Shown here: piece after piece, positions 51,833 through 64,000 of the stretch
Layout of the letters: every line of letters starts with the position of its first letter
How positions within the stretch are numbered: the stretch's first letter is position 1
Assembly (NCBI GenBank): GCA_013400975.1
Contig: WBMZ01012115.1
Location: forward strand, 1-64,000
Direction: 5' to 3'
Origin: Atrichornis clamosus
Taxonomy: Eukaryota; Chordata; Aves; Passeriformes; Menuridae
Length of the DNA stretch: 64,000 bases
The notes under the pieces: generated by a model
Told to the model about the DNA's origin: nothing
The model's input: the letters and a program-made list of their open reading frames with translations, nothing else
Databases searched by the model: none
Made by a program: the position numbers and the translations under genes

Positions 51833-52673
51833 CTGACACACAAAAAAAGCAGTAAGTGGGCTATAGATGAAACTGGAAAAAAAGTCTTGTTATTTTATTT
51901 AAAGACAGACTGTGGAAATGCAATCTAGTCAAGGAGATTAAAAGGCCAGGACACGTTAGTAGGAAGACCACACATGTAAAGAGCAAGTTTCTGATGTGGC
52001 AATATCAGACTGAAATAAGGTACTAAACTGGACCCCAAGGTAAGGTATTTCAAATTCCAGGACACTCTAGTGTGTTCTTTACAGAATTAGGTGATGGACA
52101 ACAACCATATTACTCATAAACCCAAGAGACACATTGCATGTGCATTAAGAGGGGAGACAAAAACTCCCTCTTCAAATCCTGAGCTGGAGCACTGGTCCAA
52201 AATTCAGCAAGAGAAAATTCAGTGGAGTTTGGCTACAAAACCTTATTCTTAAAACAGGGCAACCAAACACATAAATAAGATATTCCTGTACACCTCAAAA
52301 CAATGTTGGTTTTTAGGGGTTTGTTTTTTTTTTTACAGGCTTGACATCAGTTTGTAGTCAGCCACCTTCACACCCTTTTATGCAAAGCCACTGCTGCAAG
52401 GGGTTAGTTAGCAGTCTGTATTGGTGCAGTAGGTGTCCTTCGCTTAGTTCGGTACGTGCTGTGTCATGTATTGTGCTTCAAGAAAAGAGGCTTAGGAGTA
52501 TGAGGACTAGTTGTTATAAAGCAAAGATGAAATGAGAGGGAACACTTCTTTGCCAAATTTATCAAAGCAAAATTTGTACTAGTAGGTTTACCTAGCAACA
52601 AAGAAGACTGTCACATATTAGGGAAGAAAAATTAACCAGAAAAGTTACGTACCAGTTTTTAAGAGGTTAAAAT

Positions 52674-52691
52674 ATATAGATAGATAGATAG
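52674..52691. repeat. (ATAG)n microsatellite
   Basis: About four ATAG/TAGA units next to a CR1 3' remnant; CR1 3' ends often carry short tandem repeats, but here the repeat lies at its 5' side. Confidence 0.85.
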
Positions 52692-52795
52692 GCCAGGAAT
52701 GGTCTAGGTATAAGAATATCCAGTTTTACAAGAGAGTAGGCATGAACTACATGACCTCTAAGCTCCTTCGAGCCATATATGCAATTTCTACATAA
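52692..52795 (+). mobile_element. CR1 LINE 3' tip fragment
   Basis: This is a plus-strand remnant of the CR1 3' end. TGAACTACATGACCTCTAAG and CTCCTTCGAGCCATATATGC correspond to the usual TGGACTAGATGACCTCCAGA and GTCCCTTCCAACCTATATGA. It is about 100 bases, diverged, and opposite in orientation to LMO7. Confidence 0.75.
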
Positions 52796-55620
52796 GCTTA
52801 TTACTCACTCAGTCTCATCATCTAAATACCAAACTCAGTGAAAATTCTTAAGCATGTTATGTATCTCCAGGATTTAAGGCACAAGACAGAACAAAGTGAG
52901 TTTCAGGGAGAGTTTTAGTTTTGGAAATGAGGTACTACACAGCAAACACTCAACATACACAATAACCTACATGCAAAGAATGTCTACAAATAAATCGGTT
53001 TATTTTAGGACATATACTCTACCTGTCAAGACAGAAATTTAAAACTGTTAATGCCTACTATTACATAGCATTGTTAAAACAACACAAAAGAAAAACTATA
53101 TATCCGGGGGGGTGGCGAATAGCCAGAAGCACTAGACCCACAAGTACCTATAATTACTGAGATGGGGATAATTGCCAACTCTGAAGACACAATATGTAAG
53201 TGGCACTTACACTACCACATCTCACCCAAACACCAGGCTCTGTAACTTTAGTGTTTTAGTAAAAGTGCATAGAGAACTATGATTTACTGGAATTTGAAGG
53301 CTACAGTAGTGGTCACATCCAATTTATGCTCTCTAATGCATCATCTAATCAATACCTATGCCTGGTCTGTTAATTCTCATCACTGACTGGGGATAAGGCG
53401 GAAGAAACTCATTGGACTTTATGTGCAAGGTCATTAGTGTCACACTGCTTAGAGAAGCTCTTGGTGGCCCAACTGCGCTTCTCAAGTGACCTCCTGGGCA
53501 CCTGCACTGACAGAGTTATGTGGGAAGGAGGCAGGTACCAGTGGAGAGAACAGCTACAACTACTGCAGGGTTTTCTTTGAAGAACCTCCAGACACCACAT
53601 AAGAAAAATAACTTTTTTTTTTTCCGGAAGGGAATATTCAAAGTAAAAGCAGGTCTGGACTTCATTACATAGCTTTTGGTCACAGGTGCTACATGAAATC
53701 ACCTGCTTAAGGTACTATTTTAGATACACGTAATAAAAAAAAAAAAAAAAACCCTGAAAAAAATCAAGTTTTTGCCATCTCAAGGAAGAACATGCACAAC
53801 TCAACACAGCCTTGTTGCCAGAGGTGGGAAGAGAAGAAACACAGGACAAAAGTAGACAACCCTAGAAGATGGGCTGCTCATGTTTGCACTTGAGAAGTAA
53901 AGGGGGTGGGAAAACGAGAAGAGCCACTTTTGTTGCCTGCCCCATCCCTCCAGCCCACACTGGCAGAGTATCCAGCACAGCCCTCATGTAATCCTGCCTC
54001 AGGTCTGCAACACAGACGTGACATTTGCTACACCTTGGTCTCCTGCCTTTGTCTTTACCCACTGCCAGAAAGCGTGCGAGCCTGGATAATTCCAGTTCCA
54101 CTGCTGCTTCCAGCGATCCCGTGCAACTTTACTGCTGAATTCAGGGAGATTACACAGAAACCTGGCAAGCTGAAACAGCCCCAAGGCCTGATGACTAAAT
54201 ATTCATGGTAATGGCAGCTGGCACCAGAACCTCAAAAAAGTCACAAATACGAACATCAAAACCTGGTAAATCAGAGGTAGCCCTTCAAGGCTTTGTTTGG
54301 GCAGAGATTTGTAGTATTCAGGGCCATATACACTTTAAAAAGTGCAAAACAGGACACACTAATATGTGCCCCTGTCAAAAGATAGGTCTATGAAAAGTGA
54401 CCGTCAGTCTTTGCATTAGATTTATCAAGAGAGGTCAAAGGACAGACTTGGGGTCAACAGACTAAATGGCCCATTTTACACTGAATTATTTTGAGGAAGC
54501 AAATTAAAATTAAATAATGTCCAACAAAAGGTTTGTTAATATTCTTGCCTACATGCAGGAAGAAAGCAACAATGTAACTACCCAAAACACAAAAATGGGT
54601 GCAATAAAACAATTCTGAAAAATATATTCAACATTATTTGAAAACACCCTATTATGAAATGAAAGACTTCTTCATAAACAGTGTAATGGCAAGTTGAGAA
54701 TCCCTGCAAAGTATCTTCTGAATCATTGGAAAGTCACAATACACTGCAATAGCAGACTTTAGCAAAACTGAAAACTCAGCACGAAGTGAAACTGGATTAG
54801 GAAGTAAACATTTTGATGTCTACTGAATTTTTTTGCGAGTAAACTTGTGATACCAACACTTCTATTAAAAATATTTTTTAAAACTTACATGGGAAAAATG
54901 CTATGGCAGAAAATTCTTTGTACCTATTTACTATAAAGTGATTTTGCAAAAATTGGAAAGACTTTTATGCAACTCAAAAATGCATAGCAATGTTCAACAT
55001 AACTGAAAATAACTGACACAAAATAACTCATCTTCTTTCTGTCTTGATTCTGTTTGTTTCACATAAAAGAAACATTTATGAAATGCATAGCATCTGAAAA
55101 CCAAATACACATTTTTTCAGTATGACATAGTGAAGGATATTTTAAGATGCTGGAATGTCATTAATTTGTGCCCCTTAGCTGAGCAATTTGTAAATGATTA
55201 GCTCTAGAGCACCAAAACAAAGTAAAGCCTGTCTAAGCCCATCGTATCCAACTACCAGTGTTTAATTTAAACACCATTTAAGATCTAATGCCAAAACCCA
55301 GCATATATTATTTATCTTAAAATTGAGAAGGATGTCTGATGGCTTCCTGTAAGTATATAAACATACAAGCACAACTTTTTTTTTTCTTTCCTTTTTAAGC
55401 CTAAAGCTTGTCCTTTTCAGTTTCCCAAGATTTCAAACAAGTACCTACACTTCTGCTGGTAGCAAAGTCCCTGAGGAGCAAGTTTAGCTTGAGATGTCAC
55501 TGTCAAGCCTCTTCCTATAGTGTCAATAGGAGGGGAGGGAAAGAAGAATACAATTAAGCATAATGCTATTTAACTATCTTTTTTTTTTTCTGGGTACAAG
55601 AGAAATGGGGTCCTCCCACC
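52796..55620. other. Upstream LMO7 intron, no gene seen
   Basis: This is intronic sequence with a moderately GC-rich part at about 53870-54190. Frames of about 100 codons there overlap on both strands and show no motif. Confidence 0.55.
53735..53751. repeat. Poly-A tract of about 17
   Basis: A simple homopolymer run within intron. Confidence 0.9.
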
Positions 55621-56022
55621 TTGAAAAGGAAAGAGACTTGTACTATGATATTGCTGTTGCTGTTGAGTTTTACAGGAGACAGCAAGGCCCCGGCCGCTGC
55701 GCTCCGACGCAGGGGCTGCAGCACGCGTTACAGGGCCACGGCAGCTCGGCAGCTCTGGTCTCCGGAAAAGCCTCCCACTCTGAAGAGGCTGCAAGACTCC
55801 CCAAACAGGGCTAAAAATGAAATTACACGGGGAAAAGCGAAGACCTCCAGAAAGTTTATGAACGTCTGGTTCCAGGAAAGAAGACAGCAGACACTACTTT
55901 GTGTTTGTTTGTTTTTTAAATTTCATGAAACAGAACACACCCACCACTTCTCTTTTCATCCTGAGCAATTCATTCAAAGTCAAAGCTTTGGTGTGAAGCT
56001 TAAGGTCTTCTATTTTATTTAG
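55621..56022 (+). other. 133-codon open frame over a CpG cluster, status unknown
   Basis: This plus-strand frame starts MKRKETCTMILLLLLSFTGD, which looks like a signal peptide with a possible cleavage after residues 19-25, followed by a basic, Ala/Arg-rich stretch and a His/Phe-rich C-terminus. Bases 55688-55765 hold ten CpG within 78 bases, and a TATATAA lies at 55354-55360. No family match is apparent and no splice sites are evident. The L-run comes from a TTGCTGTTGCTGTTG-type repeat, so the signal-like look may be chance. I do not call it a gene. Confidence 0.12.
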
Positions 56023-59000
56023 TTCTGGGCTACCCTTAAAGGAGCAGTTAGAGAGGCTGAAAACTGGCAACATCATTCACCAGAAATACAAGTTTTCTGC
56101 TCCTAGGCACCTATGGAATTCACTTGTTTCAAGTTATACAAGTTTGAGAAAAAAATCTGGGCTTCAAGAATTCCTTACTTTAATTAATGACTTGCTTTAA
56201 CTTGACTTTAAATGATTTTAATCACTATGAAGGAACAGTGGAAAAAAAAAACAGTTCAGCATCAGATTATATTTTAAAATAACACCTTTAAGTTGGTACT
56301 TTACTGATTAGACTGCGTGGTTCCACTCCTAGGCAGCCCCCTCTGGTGGGGTCTCTGTCCTCACAGAAAGCAAGGACAGAGGGCTCCTGTGGACACCTGT
56401 GCCCCCAACCCAAACATTCTGATCAGATAATTTTAATTCACATGTATACGAGACTTTGGGGGGGGGGGGGCAGTGGGGTATTTAATAATTCTACACATCT
56501 TCCTCATCCAAGAGGACGCAGAAGCCAAAGGAACATACTGGAAAAGAGAAATTTTGAGAAAGGATGATCCAAAATCTTCCACACATCAACAAAGCGAAGT
56601 AGAATTTAAGCATCCAATTTCCAACATTAAAAAAAAGCAAAAACAAACAAACAAAACAATGAAGAGAGCTCATTTTCATTTTGGAAAGTTGTCTGGAAGT
56701 TTTTTTAAGTCATTCTTTACTAAAAAAAAAGGTTAATGAGGAGAGGCCACACTGAAGCACAAGGTAAAGAATTTCCATAACCTCAGAAAAGACACTTAAC
56801 ATTTACTTTCCCTGGCAACTGTTTTTACCCCCAGTTGGAAATATCCCCTATCTATTTTGTGCTTGGAAGAAAAAGTTCAAACTCACAGGCAGGCTGCTGT
56901 AGCAGCTCTGAGCTGAGATGTTCCTGTTCACCTCAGCTGGGTGATCTCCTAACTCTGATGGGCACCACTAAAGCAATCAGATTGTTTAACATCCTATGCA
57001 AATTACTGGAGATGAATGCCCAAATCCACCAGCACACAGACAAACAGAAATCGGCAAAATCAGCAATATGCTAATTCAGCATGATGCTGAACTTAATGCA
57101 AACATCCCTAAAGGTAATCAACAGGAGATAGGAAGCAAGACAAATCTGGGGACTGTAGCACGAGTTACAGCAGAAGGTCCACACAATGATATTCAAAATA
57201 GAAAACCCCACTCCACAGACTTTTTATAATCTGGAACAAGAATATCTTTATCTCCTTATAAAAAAAAAATCCAACGAAACAAAAAACCCACAGAAAACCT
57301 CCTCCAGCCATGAGTACATCTTGAAACTGTTGTAGAAGACATTCAGTACTAACCACCTTGAACCTTCTCCCCCACAAATTTAATCTCTGCAGAGTTAAAC
57401 AAATATTAATAATTGAAAAGTACACAAAGTGATTTTACTAAGAGGGTAATTTGCAACTTCATTTCAGTTTAGCAGCTGATTTTTAGTTGGCTTTAAACCA
57501 AGAGGAGTTTAAAAGAACCTATTACATGGATAAGTTTCTGAATAACCTTGTGAGTTACTTGCTGCAGTTTGATGTGGCCCTCAGACTTCAAAGGCTCCTT
57601 TCATAAGAAAACAGGACAAAGGCAGAGAGGTCTTTATCATCATTTATGGTAAATAAGAGACAAATCCACTACACACTAGAAAGCTGATGCAAGGAGAAGA
57701 CTGAACTTTGCATGAGCTTCATCAACATTTTAGGAGGCCTAAATTATCCAGTAGTTTTTTGATTAGCAGATGACGGTAACTTGGAAAGGCAACAGCAAAT
57801 AGTCCAGTAGCCCAGAAGGACACAGATAAAAAGCTTCTGGTCCTTTGCTATCAGCAGATGCTTGTGAGGACCCATCACCAGACTGCAGCGGAGCACGTGC
57901 CCAAGCACTTCCTGACACCTGAAGTGAACGAGCCAGAGTCTCTCATCCTGGGCACACACAGCTCAAACTCTTCTAGTTTTCTCCTGCTCAGCCTTAATAA
58001 TTCCTATTACCCTAATCATGAATACACAGGCAGACAGGCAAAACTGACAATCCCTGACATCCACGTTTAGAGGAATTGCACATTAAGGTCTTATCACCAA
58101 GTACACACGCTGCTGATAATTGGGCCATGTAGAAATATAAGGATCACCCCCTTACCAGAATTCACTGATGGAAAACCAGCAAGGACATACAGCTTAAAAT
58201 TAACATAGTGTGAAATGAAAAGTACAAACCCTTAAGTGGAAAACTGCCAGATGTAATTTTCACAATTACCATTTAATTTAAGAAGCAGATCAAAAGAAGC
58301 ACATCATTTACATTTTCAAACATTAAATTTTAAAGATCAAAGACCTCTAGTATTTCCAGACTGCATATATGTGAGTAACTTGGTTCGAGTAATGAATCCA
58401 TGCAGAGGGAGAACATGAGCTGCTCATTTGCCCCATGCAGCAGTTTCCCCATTGTCTGAGACTGCAGCACGTGGTAGCTGCAACAAGCATCATCAGCAAG
58501 CTCCCACTGACACTAAGTATGAAGAGAAGCAAGGGGCTTCAGGGTCTAAAACAGCATTATACCAATTTTTTTACTGCTGGAGAACTCTCTCCCTGGAACT
58601 AGCCACTGCTTCAGAGATTTTTTTCACAACTCCAGCCTGACAGCTATGACTTAACAGTACTTAGGCAATGTTCCAGAAGTCATTAAAGATGCCACGTCAT
58701 TACCAAAACTGCATTTTTGTGACACTGCTATAGCCTAATTATGCTAAGAAGTTAAATAGAGAGAAGTGCACCATGTAAATATTCCAAAACATGTCAGTTT
58801 AATTCCATGTAGAAACAAAATAACAACAGCAGAGGCGATGTTTTAGTGACCACTGAAAGCTACTGCATCAGATCTTGGTAAAATTCAGAGTAAAGCAGAA
58901 AGTGTCTTGACACTTATATCCAGGAAACAACTGAACTTCTAGTTCATGCTGAAAACTCACGCCTACTTCTCAGCACATCCCAAAAAAAACACAGCTCAGA

Positions 59001-61937
59001 TTTCAAGATTAAAACCAATTTTTTCTCAGCAGAAAACTAGAGGGCATCATGGCCATAAAGCCTATGCTAAAAAAAGAGACAATCATTTAAACTAAACCAG
59101 TAAACAGAAGCTGCTCGTGGAAGTTGAGAAGATGACCAAGACTTCTCTTGCTAAGTTGAGGAACATGACAACACCACACATGTAACGTGCAACTGTATTT
59201 ACTACTTGATTGCTGGTGTTACAAAAACATTCAATCCCAAAGTCTTCCTTATTGTACACAAAGATCCTCAATATACCACACTCAATACCCTGTCTATCAG
59301 AGCAGTCCCAAGCACAGGATGGATTTTTGCCCGCATGACCCTTATGGTACCTATTTCCCTTGCAAATTACAGCATTAAAACTATTCTACAAATAGACAGG
59401 AAGGGATATTTAATACTAACACACAGAGACTTTAATCCTTATGATGTTAACATTTAATACAGGAAAGAAAGGGGCAGGTGGAATCCACAAATCTCTAAAC
59501 ATGAGAGGGTTTAACACAGTTTTCTCAAGAATAACTTCTCCGGCAGACACTTCTCATGATAAGGATGCTGCATTCTATAACTAAGACTAGAAAGCTCTGA
59601 AAAGACAAACACCCATTATATTTTTACAATAGTTGAGGCACCTACATATTATTACTCTGGTGAACAGTCTCCTGACAGATAAAAGAAGTTACACTGAAGC
59701 AAGTTTCATATTTCAAATCTTCTCTCACAAGACATAAAAAAACGTCAGCAAGATTCAGGCTCTTTAGATGAAGAAAACAATAAGCTATGTCTGGCTGCAA
59801 TTAATGCATAGCAACCTAATCTCAAAGGATATTTATATTGCATAATGCTATGGGTATTCTTGCCAGACCCATGCTGGCTCACAAGGACTTCAATGTGACA
59901 GCAGCCACGCTGCTTCCAATTCCCAGTCTACATCACGTAGGCAGACACAGTCAAAGCACTTGGAAGTCTTAATCTGCATCTCTGTCAAAAATTAAAGCCA
60001 CTATGTGCAATCTAAGCAACATTATAGGCACTGATAGATTTAAAAAATTGGTGAAATTGGTGCACATCACATCTACCTCCACTAGCAGTCTGCAGAAAAG
60101 TGCCCCATCCCAAATGAGAATACGTATTTCCTACCTCCAGGGGAGAGGAAATAGGAAAAAAATGAAAGAAAAAAAGATATGTACATTTCTTTACTTAAGT
60201 GGAAAAACACCGAGGCTGAGATGAGAAGGACCTATAGATCCAGATTTCACCTCCACATCCTCCCGCCAGGAGCATGATTCAGTTGTGTTCAACTGAGTGT
60301 GCACAAGGTCCTCCCGTTCCCACACTGCACAACAGTGCAAAAATAAAGGTAAGACATGGCCACACTACAGCCACAGCACAGCTGGGTTAGGGGTAACACT
60401 CTAAGGAAACAAAAAAATAAGAGGGAGGTGAGGAAGGCTGGCATACCTTTAAAAACAGCTGAGACACACCTATATCCTTTCCACATTTCATTCCCACATA
60501 TCAGAAAGGTAGCGTGACATTAGAGATGTCTTCCACTGCCAGAGAGACATTCTCCTCTATCCTCCCTCCTCAGCTGATCACAGAAGAAAGAGAAAATAAT
60601 CGGATGAGTCACCACTGGAAATCTGCACGGCTGGATTGCATCAAACCCATCAATGCGCCAGACACGGGAAACCGAATTACTGCCGGCTTCCCGACCACAT
60701 CTGCCGAGGTGCTGGAAGCCGCTGCTCCAGCCTTACACCTCACTACCACGACCAGGGAATATGGCTCTTGCGAGAGACTCGCCTGCATGCAACGACCAAG
60801 TCTGGTTGCTGAAATGTACACGTTAAGAATGTTGTGTTCTGATATAATTAACTATTATATTGAGGACCAGACATGATTTAACAGCATTACCCGTCTTAAC
60901 TATGGTATATCCAGGTATGTGTAGGGCAAGAACATTCACCTTTTCACTACAGTTTTCAAAGGAAGACAGTTTTCACAAGGAAAGATCAAAGATTCCACTA
61001 GAAAATGGAATGACATGAGATTTTAGTTGCCACAGTAAAGAAAATAAACAGGAATTTTAGAAATTCTTAGTTGGGGAGGTAAGAAGGGGGAAAAAAAACA
61101 AAAAAGAAACTGTAAAAGTGAACATACAAGCATTTCTCAGTCAGGTCTAACAATAGGCTTCCGTGTCCCATGGTAGGTAAAGTAGATGACATACTGATTT
61201 TACAATATGTGTAAGAGAAATTATAAGTGAAAAAATTAAAATAAGTGTAGTAGCACATTCAGAAATTTAGAACAGTCTGAAACTGCATTCTCCCAATCTT
61301 TTAAATGACTAAATGCAAAACAAATGCAAAAAAAGCCCCAAAACAACACAGATTTTAAAAGTCAGCACATTCTACAAAATGTCACAATTTAAATACTTAC
61401 AAGATAAGAAATTCATGAAGGAAAAAGTAGTTATTTATGAACAACCTTAGGTGCACATTTCTCCTCGTCCCTTTCCAAGTGTCTCTTCGCAGTCATTTCT
61501 GCACAGCGCACAGTTCCCAGCCCTCACCACTGACACCTGACACGCAGACCTTCCTGGAGTCTGAGATCACTTTGCAAGACCTACCCCAAAATCACAGAGG
61601 ACTTTGGGATTTTATCAGACACATGAAAGCTAGGTCATTAGTGAGCAACCCAGTCTGTGCATTTTAATGGGGATTTGTCTTTGAAGAAATTCATCCACAC
61701 AAGACTTGTAGCTGTGAAGCAATACCCTCCTGAATAATCATCGAGTCGATGTTTATTATATCAGGGATTTCTTTTGCCTCCACAGCATCAGGCAAATGTC
61801 TGTGAAAGATATCCATCTGTACCTGGAGCTCATGCCTTCATTCTCACTCCCTTTACATTCAGTCTGAGTAACATCAACTCCAAGCAACCTTTTTATTGAA
61901 TGTTGGAAACTCACAGTGAGGATGTCCATCTGGCATT
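56023..61937. other. Upstream LMO7 intron or 5' flank, no gene seen
   Basis: Apart from the poly-G run, no repeat family or supported exon was recognised. The 120-codon plus-strand frame at 60514-60876, in a slightly CpG-richer stretch, has a 70-codon shadow on the other strand and no motif. Confidence 0.5.
56458..56470. repeat. Poly-G run of 13
   Basis: Thirteen consecutive G on the plus strand (C on the LMO7 strand). This is unusual in AT-rich intron and a site prone to sequencing error. Confidence 0.95.
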
Positions 61938-61980
61938 AAAAAAAAAATATATATATATGTGTATATATGTGTGTATATAT
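61938..61980. repeat. A run followed by (TA)n/(TG)n microsatellite
   Basis: Ten A are followed by an alternating TATATATATGTGTATATATG-type tract of about 33 bases. Confidence 0.95.
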
Positions 61981-62351
61981 AAAGCTGAGACCCTTGTAAT
62001 TAGTTAAGACAGTTAATATTACATTGTTACAACCCCTTATAATTGGTAAAGAACCTGCAACCAAATGTCTGGCCCATTTTCACTCAGGTTTACATTTTCA
62101 GGTGCATCAAAAAAGGTACACTTTGTCAGTGGTACTGTTTAGGCAAACAGAACATGGTGACACAAGGAAGAAAAAAGGCTTCTCCTAGAGTAAAAAACAC
62201 AGTAATGCCTGCATTAGCTAATCCTAAATAGTTTCCAAAGAAACATTTCAAGGCAGTGTAACAGGTGATGCTACAAAACCTCTCCAACGCTGTAGTGCCA
62301 CTGGATCTTCATTTTTCCTCCTCCACAGCCACTCTGACATCTGGCTTCACA

Positions 62352-62420
62352 GAACTGTTATGGTTGGAAAAAACTTTTAAGTTCATCAAGTCCAAGATCC
62401 AGCTTCCTTCAATGTCCAAC
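62352..62420 (-). mobile_element. Probable CR1 3' tip remnant
   Basis: TTATGGTTGGAAAAAACTTT and TAAGTTCATCAAGTCCAA match the reverse complement of the CR1 3' terminus (normally a GGTTGGAAAAGACCTTTAAG and ATCATCGAGTCCAA phrase). Only about 50-70 bases are recognisable; the right boundary is uncertain. Confidence 0.6.
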
Positions 62421-64000
62421 AGCTACTAACCAATAGAAAGAGGACACTTACGTCATATTTGTGGAGGCTTCAGTGACTGACACAGTACTGCCAGGACTGA
62501 CCTGCTGGCAGGAAAACTGGCACTGTGCACCCATCCACCACTTCCAGCACCTCCGAATTCTGACATCAGCTGCACAAAAGGGCTGTTGGAGCCCCATAGT
62601 GCACTGGCTGGTTTTTCATTCACTTCCTTAAAGAAAGTAGCAAAAACATCCCCCCACTTGCTTCTGTTCTTGATCACCTCTTGATTTACTAGCTGACATG
62701 GTCATTAGACCACACAGAAAATCTCAGGTCAAACTTCACATGCTAGATTTTTCAAAGTCCTTCCTGAAGGAAAAAACAATAAATAAACAAATAACAAATA
62801 GCAGGGTCAATAAAGCAATTCCAGGAAAGAATTTACAAGTAACACTGGAGATTGGTTCTGGGATTAGGTTGCCCCCATGAAGAGCAGCATGACTACAGAA
62901 ATGCTGGGCCAGATGTCCCAATACCTCTGAAGGACCATCTCCCAAACACCACAGCTCCAGAGAGACACAAGGACTGCTTCTGCCACAGCAGAAGTCAGTG
63001 TATAAGCTTATCAAATACTTTCAAATGCTTTGGCTCAGGAACTCCTGGCAGAGTTTCTATTTAAAACAGCTCCAACTGTATTTATAAACCTTATGAAATT
63101 CATCCTGAAGAAGTTCTTTATGGCTAGAAGCAAGCCTCCCTAATCCAGTTGTCTAGCTTATACATCGACCCTGGACACCTAGAAAACAGATCCTGAGTCA
63201 CGTAAGGAAGAGAGCTGGGCAATGAGCAGAAGCAGGTGACTTGAGAAACCTCCAGGGGAGGAGATGGCTTGTCTAAGTTCAGATGTCTGCCTCTCTCCGT
63301 CCCACTCATCAGCTGCAACCCAACAGCAAGCTGCTGCCAAAACGCCACCTCCACCAACACCAGCTCTTCCCTGGAAGGAGCACCGGTGCCCATCCTGCCT
63401 CTCAGGAGCCAAGTGAGTACCAAATACCACAAAACAGGCTGATTTTCCATCATCAGATGAACCCCCCAAGCCAAATTACCAGCGTGTCAGACAAACGCCA
63501 CCGCCACCGCAAAAAGAGGCAGGGGAAGCCCCGGCCAGGCACAGCAGTTTCAGTGACACCTTGCAGGGATAACATCTCAGCACTAACACAAAACCACATT
63601 GTTGTGGGATCTACTGTAGGAGGACAGCTTGGCCCAAACAACAGATTTCACTGTTTGTGCTAGCTGAGCTGATCTCAGCCGAGCTAACTCCTTTAAAGCT
63701 GTGATACATTACAATGATTTTGACTTTTTTGGCCAAGGCAGTAATAACTATTTCCCGAAGTTAGTATATTGTGTTCCTTTCTAATAGTAACAATTGAAAT
63801 CTGAATCACATCCAGAAACAAAACTCAGAACTTTCACATGAGCTGGTACGAAAAAAATGTGCCAGCATTTGCACAACATGTGCCAACACTGGCAAAAAAT
63901 ATAAAGCAAGTCTTATAATCTTCATGCCCTTCTAAGATAATCCCAGATGTTTTGTACTATGAATGGAAAACACTGTTCAAATTAGGCTTCTCTATTCAAC
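62421..64000. other. Upstream LMO7 intron or 5' flank, no gene seen
   Basis: This is GC-moderate sequence with overlapping frames on both strands at 63124-63663 (116 and 96 codons minus, 126 plus). None has a recognisable domain. No start exon for LMO7 and no exon of another gene was recognised. Confidence 0.5.

Noticed and set aside
60514..60876. 120-codon plus-strand frame in a mildly CpG-rich stretch
   Set aside because: No motif, a shadow frame on the opposite strand, and no promoter or splice evidence.
48000..64000. Exons of UCHL3, the neighbour of LMO7 in human
   Set aside because: I looked for its conserved C-terminal and catalytic-Cys segments on both strands and recognised none.
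1..64000. CRISPR arrays, operons, phage or bacterial mobile systems
   Set aside because: There are no regularly spaced repeats or dense gene clusters; introns, CR1 and vertebrate splice sites show this is bird nuclear DNA.

Overview
The window looks like avian (bird) genomic DNA. It is AT-rich, has no operon-like gene packing, and carries several copies of CR1, the dominant LINE of bird genomes. It also holds three short exons with strong GT-AG splice sites, all on the minus strand. Together these encode most of an N-terminal calponin-homology (CH) domain that I recognise as LMO7 (LIM domain only 7). The species cannot be told from the sequence. Only 248 of the 64,000 bases are coding sequence I can defend. 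The rest is intron, apart from possible 5' flank at the high-coordinate end if a start exon lies there unrecognised.

Layout, left to right; transcription of LMO7 runs right to left. 1-13,592 is intron downstream of the last CH exon seen. It holds a CR1 copy at the left edge, an old plus-strand CR1 remnant near 4 kb, a CR1 3' end near 8.5-9 kb, an ATAA microsatellite, and a CpG-rich patch near 12.1 kb. 13,593-13,699 is the third CH exon. 13,700-32,377 is an 18.7-kb intron with the longest CR1 copy (about 23.85-25.24 kb), a GT microsatellite and three short tandem duplications. 32,378-32,447 is the second CH exon. 32,448-35,896 is a 3.4-kb intron. 35,897-35,967 is the first CH exon seen. 35,968-64,000 lies upstream in LMO7. 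It contains two small CR1 pieces, long poly-A tracts (one with the only N), a 211-codon open frame, a 72-base candidate extra exon at 51,761-51,832, and no start exon that I recognise.

The three exons join in frame with phases that fit exactly (phase 0 into the first, split Asp codon, phase 0, split Lys codon), giving one continuous CH-domain reading frame. The first CH helix should be encoded further right, and the end of the domain together with the PDZ and LIM regions further left, beyond the window. I found no convincing RNA gene, CRISPR array, intact transposon or second protein-coding gene. I do not see an undescribed system here. The best leads are the candidate alternative exon and the unexpectedly long open frame.
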